From NCBI RefSeq assembly GCF_963518785.1, contig NZ_CAUQKJ010000015.1, positions 1 through 14,412 on the forward strand: 14,412 nt of DNA. The letters are read 5' to 3'. The notes beneath the pieces were generated by a model, which saw only the letters and a list, made by a program, of their open reading frames with translations, did not search any database and had not been told where the DNA came from. The stretch is from an uncultured Campylobacter sp. Its GTDB lineage: Bacteria; Campylobacterota; Campylobacteria; Campylobacterales; Campylobacteraceae. Positions 13,322 through 14,412 of the stretch are shown here, in pieces. Position 1 is the stretch's first letter. Each line of letters begins with the position of its first letter. Made by a program: the position numbers and the translations under genes.

Positions 13322-14181
13322 AGAATATCTTTGCGCCGATCGGCGCCGTGCTCGGATTTATAAACAAATACTTTAAATCCTTGATTTTTCTGCTTATTTT
13401 GTTTTTGATTTTCGCAGGCGGCGAAAGCGCGCAGCAAAGGGGCGCGAATCTCGCTCAGCTTTCGCTAAGCGGCGCGATAATGGACGATAGCGAAATTTTA
13501 GAAAAGATCGAAACCCTGAAAAACGATGAGGCGATCAAAGGAGTGCTTCTGCTGATCGACAGCCCCGGCGGCGCGCTAAGCCCGAGCGTGGAAATTTCGC
13601 TGGCTATCAAATCCCTAAACTCGCGCAAGCCGGTCGTCGCCTACGCCAAGGGCACGATGGCGAGCGGCAGCTACTTAGGCGGCGTGTGGGCGAGTAAAAT
13701 TTACGCAAATCCGGGCAGCTTCATCGGCTCCATAGGCGTGATCATGCAGGGCTTAGACGTGAGCGAAGCGGCAGCTAAGTTAGGCTTTGCCGAACAGATC
13801 GTCAAAGCGGGCGAGCTCAAAGAAGCGGGAACGATGATGCGCAAATGGAGCGACGCGGAGCGCGCAAGCCTCCAAGCTCTGGTGGATGAGAGCTACGAGC
13901 TATTTACGCGCGAGGTGGCACAGGCGCGCTCGCTGGATCTTAGGAAGCGCGATACGTGGGCAAATGCGCGAGTATTTTTAGCTAGCGGCGCCAAAGGCGT
14001 CGGGCTTATCGACGAGGTGGGCTCTTTGGAGGATGCTAAGAGCGCGCTCGTAAAGGCTAGCGGCGTAGCAGATCCGATCTGGCAGGAGCCCTCGGCGTAT
14101 GAAAAGATGATGGACAAGTTAGCGAATAAAAGCGAGAGTTTGGTACGCGGGGCATTCGGTGCGAAGCTGATGGCGTATTAG
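13309..14181 (+). CDS. sppA: Signal peptide peptidase SppA, short form
   Basis: 290 residues from MQFLKNIFAP. GAAGGA lies five bases before this ATG; a longer frame reaching to 13231 overlaps the amidohydrolase and has no binding site. An N-terminal membrane anchor (about residues 24-37) precedes one S49 peptidase domain facing the periplasm. The domain shows LLLIDSPGGALSPS (80-93), the nucleophile S119 in GTMASGSYLGG, GSFIGSIGV (136-144), and the general-base Lys K171 in KAGELKEAG. Length matches the single-domain SppA of Bacillus and Campylobacter rather than the duplicated E. coli enzyme. It digests remnant signal peptides in the membrane. The 3' end of the amidohydrolase overlaps its first four codons, so the two are probably co-transcribed. 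Confidence 0.95.
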   Translation: MQFLKNIFAPIGAVLGFINKYFKSLIFLLILFLIFAGGESAQQRGANLAQLSLSGAIMDDSEILEKIETLKNDEAIKGVLLLIDSPGGALSPSVEISLAIKSLNSRKPVVAYAKGTMASGSYLGGVWASKIYANPGSFIGSIGVIMQGLDVSEAAAKLGFAEQIVKAGELKEAGTMMRKWSDAERASLQALVDESYELFTREVAQARSLDLRKRDTWANARVFLASGAKGVGLIDEVGSLEDAKSALVKASGVADPIWQEPSAYEKMMDKLANKSESLVRGAFGAKLMAY

Positions 14182-14394
14182 AATTTTAGAAAATTCGTAG
14201 AAATTTTAAAATATGAGGGAATTTTAAAAGTAGGATTTTGTATGTAGAAGCTACACCGGGTTTAATTGCTTTTAAATTTCCTTGCTTTTTCATTCGGTCT
14301 TTTCTTTAAAATTTTATCTTTTTACGAAAAATTCTTTCTTCGTTTAAAGCCCCTCGTTTTCTCTCAATTATTCAGCCCCCTTTAAGCATCGCTC

Positions 14395-14403
14395 TTGTAT
14401 AAT
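14395..14403 (+). promoter_or_regulatory. Promoter-like TTGTATAAT at the right edge
   Basis: The same TTGTATAAT word found before the YhbP-like gene lies 10 bases from the window end. The gene it would serve is outside the window. The 213 bases between sppA and this box contain only AT-rich sequence and a weak GAATTTTAGAAAATTC self-complementary stretch (14181-14196). Confidence 0.35.
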
Positions 14404-14412
14404 CACAATTCT

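Overview
The window looks like chromosomal DNA of a Campylobacter-type epsilonproteobacterium. Evidence: the neighbourhood aroQ / folK / FlhG-like ATPase / amidohydrolase / sppA, which as I recall it matches the Cj0063-Cj0068 block of C. jejuni; a dimeric all-alpha dUTPase with the Campylobacter active-site spacing; luxS; a DmpI-type tautomerase; AAGGA-type ribosome binding sites; and -10 boxes of the TGnTAAAAT/TATAAT kind. Coding DNA is unusually GC-rich for the genus, while intergenic DNA is saturated with AAATTT/AGAATTTT words. The gene flhF is absent between folk-type gene folK and the FlhG-like gene, and no flagellar gene is visible. Together with the base composition this suggests a non-flagellated species such as C. 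gracilis; the species is an inference, not a demonstration.

Layout. 1-3300: an AGAATTTT tandem array at the left edge, then single-gene units: a small double-CxxC protein (-), an EI24/CysZ-like membrane protein (-), dut (-), divergent from a YhbP/UPF0306-like flavin-fold protein (+), and a 4-OT/DmpI tautomerase (-). 3300-6930: luxS (+) with a clear hairpin terminator, a gene-poor stretch that may hold a decayed reading frame, a small cupin (+), a large membrane-anchored protein with DKNYY-like repeats (+), then a 512-base gene-free convergent region with a GC-rich palindrome. 6928-11931: minus-strand genes in two blocks, LOG-family hydrolase-mnmA (ATGA overlap) and aroQ-pepP-folK-FlhG-like ATPase (close or overlapping). 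12104-14181: an amidohydrolase of the aminofutalosine-deaminase type overlapping sppA (+), divergent from aroQ.

Functionally most genes are housekeeping: shikimate pathway (AroQ), folate (FolK), nucleotide-pool sanitation (Dut, possibly LOG), tRNA thiolation (MnmA), activated-methyl cycle/AI-2 (LuxS), peptide turnover (PepP, SppA), and perhaps menaquinone synthesis by the futalosine route (amidohydrolase). The most unusual item is the FlhG-like ATPase. It has lost its partner gene flhF and the usual N-terminal FlhF-activating segment, and it carries an approximately 160-residue Asn/Ser-rich insertion between its P-loop half and its Walker B half. That insertion is built at the DNA level from AATTC words repeated in one reading frame. 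No new multi-gene defence or mobile system is visible.
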